From NCBI GenBank assembly GCA_005883625.1, contig VBDU01000096.1, forward strand, positions 1 through 55,074: a stretch of 55,074 nt of DNA, read 5' to 3'. Source of the DNA: Chloroflexota bacterium (GTDB lineage: Bacteria > Chloroflexota > Limnocylindria > P2-11E). Position numbers and translations under genes: made by a program. Positions 9,625 through 17,707 of this stretch are shown in pieces (position 1 is the stretch's first letter; each line of letters begins with the position of its first letter). The notes beneath the pieces were generated by a model. It searched no databases. It was not told where the DNA came from and was given only the letters and a program-made list of their open reading frames with translations.

Positions 9625-10349
9625 TGGACCTGCGAATCGGCCACCTCTATCCCGACCTCATGTCGATCTACGGCGATAAGGGGAACGTCATCGCCCTGAG
9701 CCAGCGCGCGCGCTGGCGCGGCATCGCCGCCGAGGTGCGCCCGTACAGCGTGGGCGAGTGGCGCGAGCCCGAGTGGCCGGACGTGTGGTTCTTCGGCGGG
9801 GGTCAGGACCAGGGACAGGACCTTGTCGGCGCGGACCTCGCGGGGCGGAACGGCGAGTCACTGCGGAAGTCCGTAGCGTCCGGCGCGGCGATCTTCTCGG
9901 TCTGCGGCGGCTACCAGCTCCTCGGCACCGAGTACGTGCCCGAGGTCGGCGCGGCGATCCCCGGTGCCGGCATCCTCGACGTCACGACGCGCGCCGGGCG
10001 CAAGCGCTTCGTCGGCAACCTCGTCGTCGACTCGGCCGACGGGCCGCTCGTGGGGTTCGAGAACCATTCCGGGCGCACGTACCTCGGGCCAAAGGCCGTG
10101 CCGCTCGGCTCCGTCGTGGTCGGGAACGGCAACAACGGCGAGGACAAGACCGAGGGCGCGATCCAGGGGAAGGTCATCGGCTGCTACCTCCACGGGTCGT
10201 GCCTGCCAAAGAACCCCTGGCTCGCGGATCGACTGCTGCAGTGGGCCCTCGAGCGACGTCACACGGACGTGAAGCTCGCGAAGCTCGACGACGAAGCGGA
10301 GCTCGCCGCTCGCACGCAGGCGACGGAGGTCGCGCAAGCCCGACCGTAG
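9624..10349 (+). CDS. gatD: lipid II isoglutaminyl synthase, GatD glutamine amidotransferase subunit
   Basis: A 241-residue CobB/CobQ-type glutaminase. The N-terminus has the typical HLYPDLMSIYGDKGNV. The catalytic cysteine lies in the SVCGGYQLLG elbow, and the histidine in CYLHGSCLPKNPWLAD. FENHSGRTYLG is the conserved middle motif. It hydrolyses glutamine and passes ammonia to MurT. The ATG overlaps the murT stop by one base, so the subunits are translationally coupled. The last 25 residues are charged and probably disordered. Confidence 0.92.
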   Translation: MDLRIGHLYPDLMSIYGDKGNVIALSQRARWRGIAAEVRPYSVGEWREPEWPDVWFFGGGQDQGQDLVGADLAGRNGESLRKSVASGAAIFSVCGGYQLLGTEYVPEVGAAIPGAGILDVTTRAGRKRFVGNLVVDSADGPLVGFENHSGRTYLGPKAVPLGSVVVGNGNNGEDKTEGAIQGKVIGCYLHGSCLPKNPWLADRLLQWALERRHTDVKLAKLDDEAELAARTQATEVAQARP

Positions 10350-10420
10350 CCCCTAGGAAGGGCGTACCGTCCATAGGTCCTCTGTGCCGTCCCAGGCTGC
10401 CCATCCTTGATGTTCACCGG

Positions 10421-10618
10421 GTGTCGCGACGCGTGGTCACCGGATTCATCCTGGGCGCGGCTTTCGCGCTCGCCGCCGCTCTCACCCTTGCCACCGGACG
10501 AGGAAGTCCGCCACACCGACCAGCACTGAGCCCTCCTCTCACCCAGCAGCGGGACGAGTGCGTCCAGGTGTCCGACGGTTGGCAGTGTGTCGTGAAGGGA
10601 AAGGTCCCCCGGCCCTAG
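10421..10618 (+). CDS. small secreted or membrane-anchored hypothetical protein
   Basis: A 65-residue frame from GTG 10421 with a basic N-terminus and one hydrophobic stretch (VVTGFILGAAFALAAALTLA), followed by a proline-rich linker and a short tail with two cysteines (DECVQVSDGWQCVV) that could form a disulfide outside the cell. No family is recognised. Its composition is less GC-rich than the genes on either side. It precedes Tad cluster 1, with about 115 nt before the hydrolase-like gene. Confidence 0.45.
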   Translation: MSRRVVTGFILGAAFALAAALTLATGRGSPPHRPALSPPLTQQRDECVQVSDGWQCVVKGKVPRP

Positions 10619-10734
10619 CGACACCGACGCGCAGGCTCTCCCTGTTCTTGTATCCGCTTTCGCGATCTAGTACTCGAGTACCGGACACCCGTCCTGTTCT
10701 CTGCGATGGGCAGGCCTGCTGAACTCCCTACGTC

Positions 10735-11856
10735 ATGAGACCTCCAGCGCTCATTCGCGCGTTCGTCCTCGCGCTGGCGCTCCTTCCCGCTGGCGCGATC
10801 CACGTTTCGGCGGACGACGGCCGACCGAATCCGGGCGGCCGTCCTTCCGCCCCGCCGGAAACGGCGGGGCGGCCGCATCAGCTGCCGGTCGCCCCGGCAC
10901 CGGTCCGACTTGCGGAGCCGACCGGCTCCGCCGACGGGCCGCCGTTCCCCTTACCGATCCGGAGGCCACCGCCGGCCACGCTCGTCATCCTCGTCGGTGG
11001 CTACGGCACGCAACAGCCCGACGATCCCACCTTCATGGACCTGGCCAAGCGCATAGAACAACAGCCCGGTTATCACGTGGAGCGACTTGGAGCGGATCCC
11101 GCGAACCCGTACGACTCATACCAGCACCTCGACACCAGCGCTGAGGCGCTCATCAAGGAAGTGCGGAGCAAGGCGGCGAGCTACCCGGGGGGCGTGCACA
11201 TCATTTCGCACTCCGGCGGCGCTGGCGTCGTCGACCGTGCCTTCGCGAAAGGACTCTCGGCGGCTGACGGTGTCCGCTCGTTCCAGGCCGTCGCACCACC
11301 GCACAACGGGTCGACGGTCGCCTGGTGGACCGACCTTGTGCTGCCGTCCCTGGGGCAGGCGACGGACTACGTCCGTGCGATCCTCATGAGCGCCACGCCG
11401 CTTCCTGACCCCGAAAGCGACGCGATGCACGATCTCGCGCACTTGCGTCGGACGGCGCCACCCCCGGGGGTGGTCGAGGTCGATTACACGCTCGCCAGCG
11501 ACACGTTCGTGATGGAGCAGGACAACTTCCACCCGGGTGTTCCTCTTCGGCTCTACACACCGCAGGACTTGCACCAGCTGGCAATTGGTCACGACAGCTT
11601 CGTGAATACCGAGCTCAGCGAGGACGTCGTGAGGGCGGTGCGTTGCAGCTGTGTGCCACCCGATCGACGCACCGTCGGCGAGGTCGTTCTGGATGAAGCG
11701 ATCCGTCAAGTGTCTACACCGGTAGGCAACAAGGAGCTCGCGCTCATCATCCTTGTCGCGCTTGGTCTCGCCGCAGGGTTCTATCTGCTGCGCCCCGAGA
11801 CGCGGCAAGCTCTGGACCGTGCGGCGAAGGCCTACCTGCGGACGCGGGGCCGATGA
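10735..11856 (+). CDS. secreted, C-terminally anchored alpha/beta-hydrolase-like protein
   Basis: The 373-residue protein has a signal peptide (about 1-27), a proline-rich linker to about residue 78, then a domain beginning TLVILVGGYGTQQ. The SHSGGAGVVDRAF segment fits a lipase/esterase nucleophile elbow preceded by VHII. FQAVAPPHNGSTVAWW and a late IGHDSFVN could supply oxyanion and histidine functions. Residues ~334-352 form a hydrophobic span followed by a basic tail, so the enzyme would sit on the outer face of the membrane. The stop overlaps the TadE start (ATGA), placing it at the head of Tad cluster 1. Substrate unknown; the hydrolase call rests on the elbow motif. Confidence 0.6.
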   Translation: MRPPALIRAFVLALALLPAGAIHVSADDGRPNPGGRPSAPPETAGRPHQLPVAPAPVRLAEPTGSADGPPFPLPIRRPPPATLVILVGGYGTQQPDDPTFMDLAKRIEQQPGYHVERLGADPANPYDSYQHLDTSAEALIKEVRSKAASYPGGVHIISHSGGAGVVDRAFAKGLSAADGVRSFQAVAPPHNGSTVAWWTDLVLPSLGQATDYVRAILMSATPLPDPESDAMHDLAHLRRTAPPPGVVEVDYTLASDTFVMEQDNFHPGVPLRLYTPQDLHQLAIGHDSFVNTELSEDVVRAVRCSCVPPDRRTVGEVVLDEAIRQVSTPVGNKELALIILVALGLAAGFYLLRPETRQALDRAAKAYLRTRGR

Positions 11857-12236
11857 CCGACCAGGAGGGCCAGGCCCTCGTCGAATTCGCGCTCGTGTTG
11901 CCGATCATCTGCCTCGTGATGCTCCTGGTCGTCACGGTCGGTGAGATCGCGCGCGACCGGATCGTTCTCGAGCACGCGGCGTCCGAGGGCGCGCGAAACG
12001 GCTCGTTCAACAACGACGATCTCCAGATCCGACAGGCCGTCGCCGCGACGGTGCGTCCGCTGGATCCCGCTCGCGTCACGGTGACGATCGAACCTGACCG
12101 AGCGGTACGGACGAGACGGTCGCTCCTCACCGTGCGGCTCGCCTACCGGGAGCCGCTCGCCCTCGCTTTCGTCGGGATGCCAGACCTGGTGGTGAGGAGC
12201 TCGGCTACTCGCATGATCGAGCGGGACGCGCCCTGA
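11853..12236 (+). CDS. TadE-like pseudopilin
   Basis: A 127-residue protein starting with a short acidic leader and the prepilin-like hydrophobic helix: DQEGQALVEFALVLPII followed by MLLVVTVGEIARDR. That is the TadE signature (GQALVEFAL with glutamate at +5). The rest is a small beta-rich ectodomain (VTVTIEP...LLTVRLAYREPL). TadE-like minor pilins are processed by a type IVB prepilin peptidase; the only such gene in this window is at 19551. The ATGA overlap with the upstream hydrolase suggests translational coupling. Confidence 0.85.
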   Translation: MTDQEGQALVEFALVLPIICLVMLLVVTVGEIARDRIVLEHAASEGARNGSFNNDDLQIRQAVAATVRPLDPARVTVTIEPDRAVRTRRSLLTVRLAYREPLALAFVGMPDLVVRSSATRMIERDAP

Positions 12237-12655
12237 GAGACGACGGCGGCCAAGCGCTTCCCATGACGATCATGGTGATGGCCATCGCCATCATCGGCAT
12301 CGTCGGTATCCGGGCAAGCGGCGAACGCCTTCTCGGCAAAGCCCACGTTGAGCGAACGGCCGCTGGAGCGAGTCAAGCTGCCGCCACGGAGCTCGCCGAA
12401 ATCTATTTCGAGTGGCAGCTGGCTCGCTACGACGATGACCAACGCGAGCGCCGACCACTGGCGGCACTCATGTCCGATGCCGCGACCCTCGAACGGGCAC
12501 GTGCCGCGGCAAACGAGATCGCGGCAGTGAACGCCCTGGGGAGGGCGAGCGATGTCAAGGTGACCTGCGATGCCCACGGCGTGATCGTCACGGTCACGAT
12601 CGGCAGGCAGGAGGCGCAATCAGACTTCCCCGCACCTGAATGTTTCCCCCGCTGA
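12233..12655 (+). CDS. second TadE/TadG-like pseudopilin, probable CTG start
   Basis: A 140-residue reading from CTG 12233, which overlaps the upstream stop in the sequence CTGA. Read from CTG the N-terminus is LRDDGGQALPMTIMVMAIAII, containing the GQAL prepilin-like motif ahead of a hydrophobic helix. The first ATG (12263) would delete that motif. The rest has a helical ectodomain (ERTAAGASQAAATELAEIYF) and a C-terminal strand pair with two cysteines. Role inferred: a minor pilin of Tad cluster 1. The start codon is unproven, but every other coding junction from TadE to the TadBC fusion is also an overlap. Confidence 0.7.
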   Translation: MRDDGGQALPMTIMVMAIAIIGIVGIRASGERLLGKAHVERTAAGASQAAATELAEIYFEWQLARYDDDQRERRPLAALMSDAATLERARAAANEIAAVNALGRASDVKVTCDAHGVIVTVTIGRQEAQSDFPAPECFPR

Positions 12656-13056
12656 CGTTCTCCCGGGGGCGGCTACCCCCCTGGCGCGTCGGAGCCATCG
12701 CGCTCGGAGCGGTGCTCCTTGCCCTCGCGCTCGTTACGCGCCAGACCGAGACGCCACCGGAGGCTCACGTTGTTCCGCTCTCGGAGGCGCTCGATGGGTC
12801 GACCTTCGCGCTCGCGGTCCCGACCGCGTGGCTCGGCACGCCCGCGATCGGGGTTCGACCCCGCGATCGCATCGATCTCATCGCGGTCCGACCGGGAGAC
12901 CGTGCGAGCGGCTATCCCGTCGCCTACGACCTACGAGTGATGAGCAGCGACGACCGTGCGTTGATCGTGCAGATCGACGAGGCGAGCGCGATCGCGGTGG
13001 CCCTGGCTCGTTCGAGCGGGATGCTCCTCGTTCCACTCCTGCAGTCGGCGCGATGA
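12640..13056 (+). CDS. CpaB/RcpC-like SAF-domain pilus assembly protein, short form
   Basis: A 138-residue protein with one N-terminal membrane span (VGAIALGAVLLALALV) and an extracytoplasmic region resembling the CpaB/SAF fold: FALAVPTAWLG, then the characteristic VRPRDRIDLIAV. It is shorter than typical CpaB (about 250-300 residues) and seems to lack the second half. The start overlaps the preceding gene by 16 nt and its stop overlaps tadZ (ATGA). CpaB proteins normally cooperate with a secretin; none is present here, as expected for a monoderm. Confidence 0.65.
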   Translation: MFPPLTFSRGRLPPWRVGAIALGAVLLALALVTRQTETPPEAHVVPLSEALDGSTFALAVPTAWLGTPAIGVRPRDRIDLIAVRPGDRASGYPVAYDLRVMSSDDRALIVQIDEASAIAVALARSSGMLLVPLLQSAR

Positions 13057-13994
13057 CCTTCCGCGTGCAGCTCTGCGGTGGAGCCGACCTGCGCTCGGCC
13101 GCTGGGGCCCTCGGGCTCGTGCTGGCCAATGACGGTAAGCCCGATCTCGCGCTCATCGACCTTCGCGACGACGCGTCGCTCGCTTGTGCCGCCGAGCTTC
13201 CGCCGACGCTGCCGCGCGTCGCCGTCGTCGGTGAAGCGCAGCTTCGTCTCGCACGAGCCCTCGGTGTGCCGGGCCGCGCGGTCAGCACGTCGAGCGAGCC
13301 GGCTGCGCTCGGTCCGTTGATTGCCGCGGCGGTACCCCGCGAGGCCCGGCGCTCGACCCGATCGGTCCTCATCACGTCTCCGCGCGGCGGCGTGGGTCGC
13401 TCGCTCCTCGTGTCCAACCTGGCCCGGCGCCTCGCGGTCACGCGCTCTGTCTTCGTCCTCGATCTCACCGGTACCGGGGCGGTCGCGTGGTGGCTCGGCT
13501 CCGAAGGCGGCTCGTGGGCCGAGCTCGAGCTGCTCGCGCACGAGCTCACCGGCGAGCACCTGGCGGTCGTCGCGGTCGAGGCCGGCCCGGGGATCCGCAT
13601 CGCGGGCGGCGCCCCGCGCGCAGCGACGCCCCGACTCGCGGTCGCGGCCGCGAGAGCGGCGCTCGAAGTAGCCGAGATGGTGCTCCTCGACGCGCCGACC
13701 ATCGCGGATCCGGCGGCCGTCGCGGTCAGCGAGGTCGTCGATCGGATACTCCTTCTAACCTACGACGATCCCGTTTCCGTCGCGACGCTCGCGGCGACCA
13801 CCGCGCCGGAAGGCGCGTGGCTGATCGCCTCGCAGAGCAGGGCCGCATCGCTCGCGGGACGCGATGCTTTCCGTTCGCTTCCCTCGGATGAGGCCGCCGT
13901 CGCCGCGGCCGCCGGCAGGCGCGGTCCGGTCGGCGGTGCTCTCGGCCGCGGCTACGACGAGCTCGCCGAGCTCCTCCGCATCGACGCGTCGTGA
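13053..13994 (+). CDS. tadZ: TadZ/CpaE-like ATPase with a degenerate P-loop
   Basis: A 313-residue protein with a degenerate receiver-like N-terminus (1-100; DLALIDLRDD is the only acidic cluster) followed by a ParA/MinD-type domain. The P-loop reads SPRGGVGRSLL. Both the signature lysine and the phosphate-binding lysine of KGGxGK[ST] are arginine. Switch-like FVLDLTGTGAVAW and MVLLDAPTIADP follow. TadZ positions the Tad machine at the pole; atypical P-loops are known in the family. The gene overlaps both neighbours by 4 nt (ATGA and GTGA). Confidence 0.78.
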   Translation: MTFRVQLCGGADLRSAAGALGLVLANDGKPDLALIDLRDDASLACAAELPPTLPRVAVVGEAQLRLARALGVPGRAVSTSSEPAALGPLIAAAVPREARRSTRSVLITSPRGGVGRSLLVSNLARRLAVTRSVFVLDLTGTGAVAWWLGSEGGSWAELELLAHELTGEHLAVVAVEAGPGIRIAGGAPRAATPRLAVAAARAALEVAEMVLLDAPTIADPAAVAVSEVVDRILLLTYDDPVSVATLAATTAPEGAWLIASQSRAASLAGRDAFRSLPSDEAAVAAAAGRRGPVGGALGRGYDELAELLRIDAS

Positions 13995-15106
13995 CCGTCG
14001 CCACCCGCGCACGTATCGAGCGGGGGATCGTCGCGCGACTACGAGAAGCGCCGGATGGCCGTCCGCGTCGGGAGCACCTCACCGCGGCACTTCGCGAGAC
14101 GCTCGCCGAAGAGCGTGTTGTGATACCCGCCGGCGAGCTGCGGACGCTCGAGCGCTGGCTCGACGATCGCCTGTTCGGGCTTGGCGAGCTCGCGCCGCTT
14201 CTTCGCGATGAGCGGGTGACCGAGGTGATGGTCAACGGTCTCCGTGGCGTGTGGGTCGAGCGCGAAGGGCAGCTCGAGCAGACCGCGATCCGCTTCGTCG
14301 ACCCCGAAGAGATCATGGTCATCATCGAGCGGCTGGTCGCGCCGCTGGGTCGTCGGATCGATCTCGCGAGCCCTCTCGTGGATGCACGGCTCGCCGACGG
14401 CTCGCGCGTCCATGCGGTGATCCCACCGATCTCGCTTGTGGGGCCCGTGCTCACCATCAGACGCTTCACGGCGACGCCGCTCGGACCCGATGACCTCGTA
14501 CGTAACGGGACCGCCACCCGCGAGGTCATCGACGCTCTTGTCAGCTCTGTCAGGGAACGGAAGAGCCTGCTCGTGTCGGGCGGCACCTCGAGCGGCAAGA
14601 CGACGACACTGAATGCCCTCGCGTTCGCGATCGGGGAACGCGAACGGATCGTCACGATCGAAGACGCCGCCGAACTGCGGCTCCCACAGCCCAATGTCGT
14701 CGCCCTTGAGACGCGACCGCCGAGCGTCGAGGGATCCGGAGCGATCGATGTGCGATCGCTCCTCCGTGCCGCGCTCCGGATGCGACCTGACCGCATCGTC
14801 GTTGGCGAGGTCCGTGGCGGTGAGGCTCTCGACATGCTCCAAGCGATGAACACCGGCCACCGTGGCTCACTCACGACGGCTCATGCGAACGGGTCGTATC
14901 ACGCTCTGCTTCGGGTCGAGACGATGGCGCTCATGGGCGGCATCGACCTGCCGCTCGCGGCGATCCGGGAGCAGATCCGTCGCGGCATCGACATCGTGGT
15001 CCACCAGGAACGTGATGCCTCGGGCACGCGGCGCATCGTCGAGGTCATGCAACTCGGACCCGAGCCAGGCCCCGACGGCACCTACGAACTGCGGCCCCTC
15101 ATCTGA
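13991..15106 (+). CDS. tadA: TadA/CpaF secretion ATPase (Tad cluster 1)
   Basis: A 371-residue type II/IV secretion ATPase. After an N-terminal helical part it has VTEVMVNGLRGVWVEREGQ, the canonical CpaF opening, then Walker A SGGTSSGKTTTLNAL, the Asp box VTIEDAAELRL, Walker B VGEVRGGEALDML, and the His box GSLTTAHAN. All catalytic elements are intact. It powers pilus assembly or retraction with the TadB-TadC fusion encoded next. GTG start overlaps tadZ (GTGA); the stop overlaps the CTG of tadBC. Paralogue of the protein at 21546. Confidence 0.92.
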   Translation: MTVATRARIERGIVARLREAPDGRPRREHLTAALRETLAEERVVIPAGELRTLERWLDDRLFGLGELAPLLRDERVTEVMVNGLRGVWVEREGQLEQTAIRFVDPEEIMVIIERLVAPLGRRIDLASPLVDARLADGSRVHAVIPPISLVGPVLTIRRFTATPLGPDDLVRNGTATREVIDALVSSVRERKSLLVSGGTSSGKTTTLNALAFAIGERERIVTIEDAAELRLPQPNVVALETRPPSVEGSGAIDVRSLLRAALRMRPDRIVVGEVRGGEALDMLQAMNTGHRGSLTTAHANGSYHALLRVETMALMGGIDLPLAAIREQIRRGIDIVVHQERDASGTRRIVEVMQLGPEPGPDGTYELRPLI

Positions 15107-16179
15107 CTCCGCTTCTCGTCGCGCTTGCCGTGGTCCTTCTCGGCGGGGCGCTGGTCGAGCCGGATCGCGTTCGGCCGCTGCTGGCGCGCGCGCGTGCCAT
15201 CGACCCACGCGCCCAGGCGCGGCGGCGAGAGTGCCGCCTCGCTCTCCCGGGCCTCGTCGAGGCCGTGGGCGCCGCGCTTGCGAGCGGTCTGTCGATCCAG
15301 CTCGCCCTGGCGGAGGTCGCCTCGACATTGCCCTCCGTTCTCGCGCGAGCGACTGGGCACGCGGCGGCCGCGCTGGTGCTCGGAGCTCGGCTCGAGATCG
15401 CGTTCGCCGCTTTCGCCGAGGTGGTCCCGCAGCAGGATCTCGCGCCGTTCGCGATGGTCCTCTCCGCTTTCGCGCGCAGTGGCGGCAAGGTCGGCCGGAG
15501 CCTCGGCAGGGTGGCTGCGCTCTTACGCGGCCGTCTCGCCCTCGAGGAGGAGCGGGCTGCGCTCACCGCGCAAGGTCGCGCCTCGGCGCTCGTCCTTGTC
15601 GCGCTGGCCCCGCTCGGCGCGATCTTCTTCTCGTTCGCGACGCCCGATTACTTCAGTGTCCTGCTCGATCGCGGACAGTTCCTGGTCGCGGTCGCGATCC
15701 TTCTCGAGGTGGCCGGAGCCTTCTGGCTCTCCCACATCCTGCGCTCGAGGACCGCGGAGGCGGACTTCGCGTCGTTGCTTGATGCCGTCATCGTCGGCCT
15801 CGACGCGGGGCTGACGTTCGAACACGCCCTAGGGGCCCTCGTTGCCCGCGGCCCTGCGCTCTCCCGTCTGCCCGAAGCGAGGCGTCTGCTGGCGGATCTC
15901 GCCCTTGGGCAGTCCAGTCGTGTCGCGTTCGAGGCCTTCGGGAAGGCAGGTCCGACGGAGGCGCGCGTCGCGGCGCTCGTCCGCTCGGCGACGAGATTCG
16001 GCTCGCCTCTCGCAGAGCTCCTGGTGACACAGGCCGACGGGCTACGCGCGACCGATCGCCGGCGCACCGAGGCGCAGGCTCGGCGTCTTCCCATTCTCAT
16101 GCTATTCCCGCTGACGTTTTGCATCCTGCCGGCGCTGCTCATCGTCTTCCTCGGTCCGCCGCTGCTCTCGCTCGCGTGA
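15103..16179 (+). CDS. compact TadB-TadC fusion, probable CTG start
   Basis: A 358-residue protein containing two successive type II secretion F (T2SSF) units. The first (about 10-190) has a cytoplasmic helical bundle (ALASGLSIQLALAEVA, FARSGGKVGRSLGRVAALLRG) and spans ending around FFSFATPDYF. The second starts after a span near 205-222, with DAVIVGLDAGLTFEHALGALV, and ends LPILMLFPLTFCILPALLIVFLG, the TadC tail. TadB and TadC are normally separate ~300-residue proteins (as at 22950 and 23931), so this is a shortened fusion. CTG 15103 overlaps the tadA stop (CTGA) and supplies the first hydrophobic segment (TPLLVALAVVLLGGALV). GTG 15130 is the conventional alternative. Confidence 0.78.
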   Translation: MTPLLVALAVVLLGGALVEPDRVRPLLARARAIDPRAQARRRECRLALPGLVEAVGAALASGLSIQLALAEVASTLPSVLARATGHAAAALVLGARLEIAFAAFAEVVPQQDLAPFAMVLSAFARSGGKVGRSLGRVAALLRGRLALEEERAALTAQGRASALVLVALAPLGAIFFSFATPDYFSVLLDRGQFLVAVAILLEVAGAFWLSHILRSRTAEADFASLLDAVIVGLDAGLTFEHALGALVARGPALSRLPEARRLLADLALGQSSRVAFEAFGKAGPTEARVAALVRSATRFGSPLAELLVTQADGLRATDRRRTEAQARRLPILMLFPLTFCILPALLIVFLGPPLLSLA

Positions 16180-16181
16180 AA

Positions 16182-17654
16182 TCAGTCCAGGCGGTACGCG
16201 CTCGGGTCGATGTGCGCGACGAGGAGGCTCGGTCGATCGGACGAAGGTTTGCGCAAGGCGTCACGGCACGGCTCGGGCGCGCGCACGTCCCATGCCGTGA
16301 TGCCGAAGCCTTGCGCGACCTCGCCGTAGTCGAGGTTGCCGAACGTCGTGCCCGTGACCGGGAACTTCTTCCGTTCCTGTCCGGCCCTGATCTGCGAGAG
16401 GGCATCATCGACGAGCAGGACGACGGTAATCGCGAGCTTGAGGCGCACTGCGGTCTCGAGCTCGGCCATGGTCATCGCGAAGCCGCCGTCGCCGAGGACG
16501 CACGCGATCTGCCGGTCGGGGTGCGCGAGCTTGAGGCCGATCGCGGCGGGAAGGCCGTAGCCCATTGACGAAAGGCCGTTCGAGACGAAGAACGTCCTCG
16601 GCCCGAGCGCGGTCCAGCACTGCACGCTGACCGCCTTGTTGTAGCCGACGTCGCAGGTGACCAGCGTGTCCTCGGGGAGCCTGGCGCGCAGCTCGGCGAG
16701 CACTTGCTGCGGGGTGAGGCCGTCGCGCGCCGGCGCGACGTAGGCGCGGAAGTCGTCGCGGAACGACGCGAGCTCCCGCTCGGACCACTTCGGCTGGGCG
16801 CCCGACCGCAGCTGCTCGAGCGTGTCGGGGACCGGGCTCACGATCTCCACGTCGCTCGGGTAGTAGCGGTCGTCGTTCGCGAGCGCGCCGATGTGGACGA
16901 CCTTCGCCTTCGCGGTCCAGTCGCGGTCGAATTCCACGGGATCGACGCCGACCATCAGGACGAGGTCGGCGCCCTCGACGAGCTCGAAGAGCCTCGCCGT
17001 CCCGAGGCCCTCGAGCGTGCCGAGGAAGAGCGGGTGGTCCTCGCGGAACACGCCCTTCGCCTTGGGGAGGTCGAGCACCGGCAGGCGCCAGGCCTCGGCG
17101 AACGCGCGGAGCGGCGCCACGACCCGCGGCTCGTTCGCGTCCATGCCGACGATGACGAGCGGTCGCGCGCTGGCGCGTAGAAGGGCGGCCGCCTCGCGCT
17201 CCGAGCCCGGGTCGAGCGCGGGTTCGGGCTCGACCGGCGCGGGCTGGCGCGCGACGTCGCTCGCCTCCTGGCGCGGGGCGGCGCTCGTGATCGGCGCGTA
17301 GAGCGCGCGCAGGTCGAGCTTCTGGTGGGTCGTGATCTCGTAGCGGTCGGCCGGGAGCTGGCCCGTGAACGCGAGGACCGGCGCGCGGTCGAGGTAGCAG
17401 TGCGCGATCCCGGTGACCAGGTTCGTCGCGCCCGGGCCGAGCGTCGCGAGGCAGACGCCGGGGACGCCGGTGCTCGTGGCCATGGCCTCGGCGATGAAGC
17501 CGGCGCTTGTCTCGTGCCGCGTGAGGACGAACTCGAGCCCGGCCTGCCGGAAGCCCTCGATGAGGTCCACGACCTCGCCGCCGGGATGGCCGAAGACGTA
17601 GCGCACGCCGGCGGCCCGCAGCCGGTCGCCCACGAGGCGCGCGACGCTCGTCAC
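16182..17654 (-). CDS. thiamine-diphosphate-dependent enzyme, acetolactate-synthase-like
   Basis: A 490-residue ThDP enzyme. The N-terminal domain has VRYVFGHPGGEVVDL, the catalytic glutamate in LTRHETSAGFIAEA, and ATLGPGATNLVTGIAH. The C-terminal ThDP-Mg motif starts at GDGGFAMTMAELETAV and runs to DDALSQIRAGQ, where the usual NN is replaced by DD. Between FAM and the central domain (about residue 120) the text is a loose Pro/Ala/Glu stretch (APRQEASDVARQPAPVEPEP) and the protein is ~50 residues shorter than ALS. The conserved segment before the central domain seems to be missing. It could be a decarboxylase or a sulfoacetaldehyde-type enzyme instead of IlvB. It is convergent with tadBC, with stops 2 nt apart. 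Confidence 0.75.
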   Translation of the reverse strand: MTSVARLVGDRLRAAGVRYVFGHPGGEVVDLIEGFRQAGLEFVLTRHETSAGFIAEAMATSTGVPGVCLATLGPGATNLVTGIAHCYLDRAPVLAFTGQLPADRYEITTHQKLDLRALYAPITSAAPRQEASDVARQPAPVEPEPALDPGSEREAAALLRASARPLVIVGMDANEPRVVAPLRAFAEAWRLPVLDLPKAKGVFREDHPLFLGTLEGLGTARLFELVEGADLVLMVGVDPVEFDRDWTAKAKVVHIGALANDDRYYPSDVEIVSPVPDTLEQLRSGAQPKWSERELASFRDDFRAYVAPARDGLTPQQVLAELRARLPEDTLVTCDVGYNKAVSVQCWTALGPRTFFVSNGLSSMGYGLPAAIGLKLAHPDRQIACVLGDGGFAMTMAELETAVRLKLAITVVLLVDDALSQIRAGQERKKFPVTGTTFGNLDYGEVAQGFGITAWDVRAPEPCRDALRKPSSDRPSLLVAHIDPSAYRLD

Positions 17655-17707
17655 GGCGGAACTATCGCGGATTTGTGTCCGCCCGATGCGCTCCTAGACT
17701 CGGCCGC

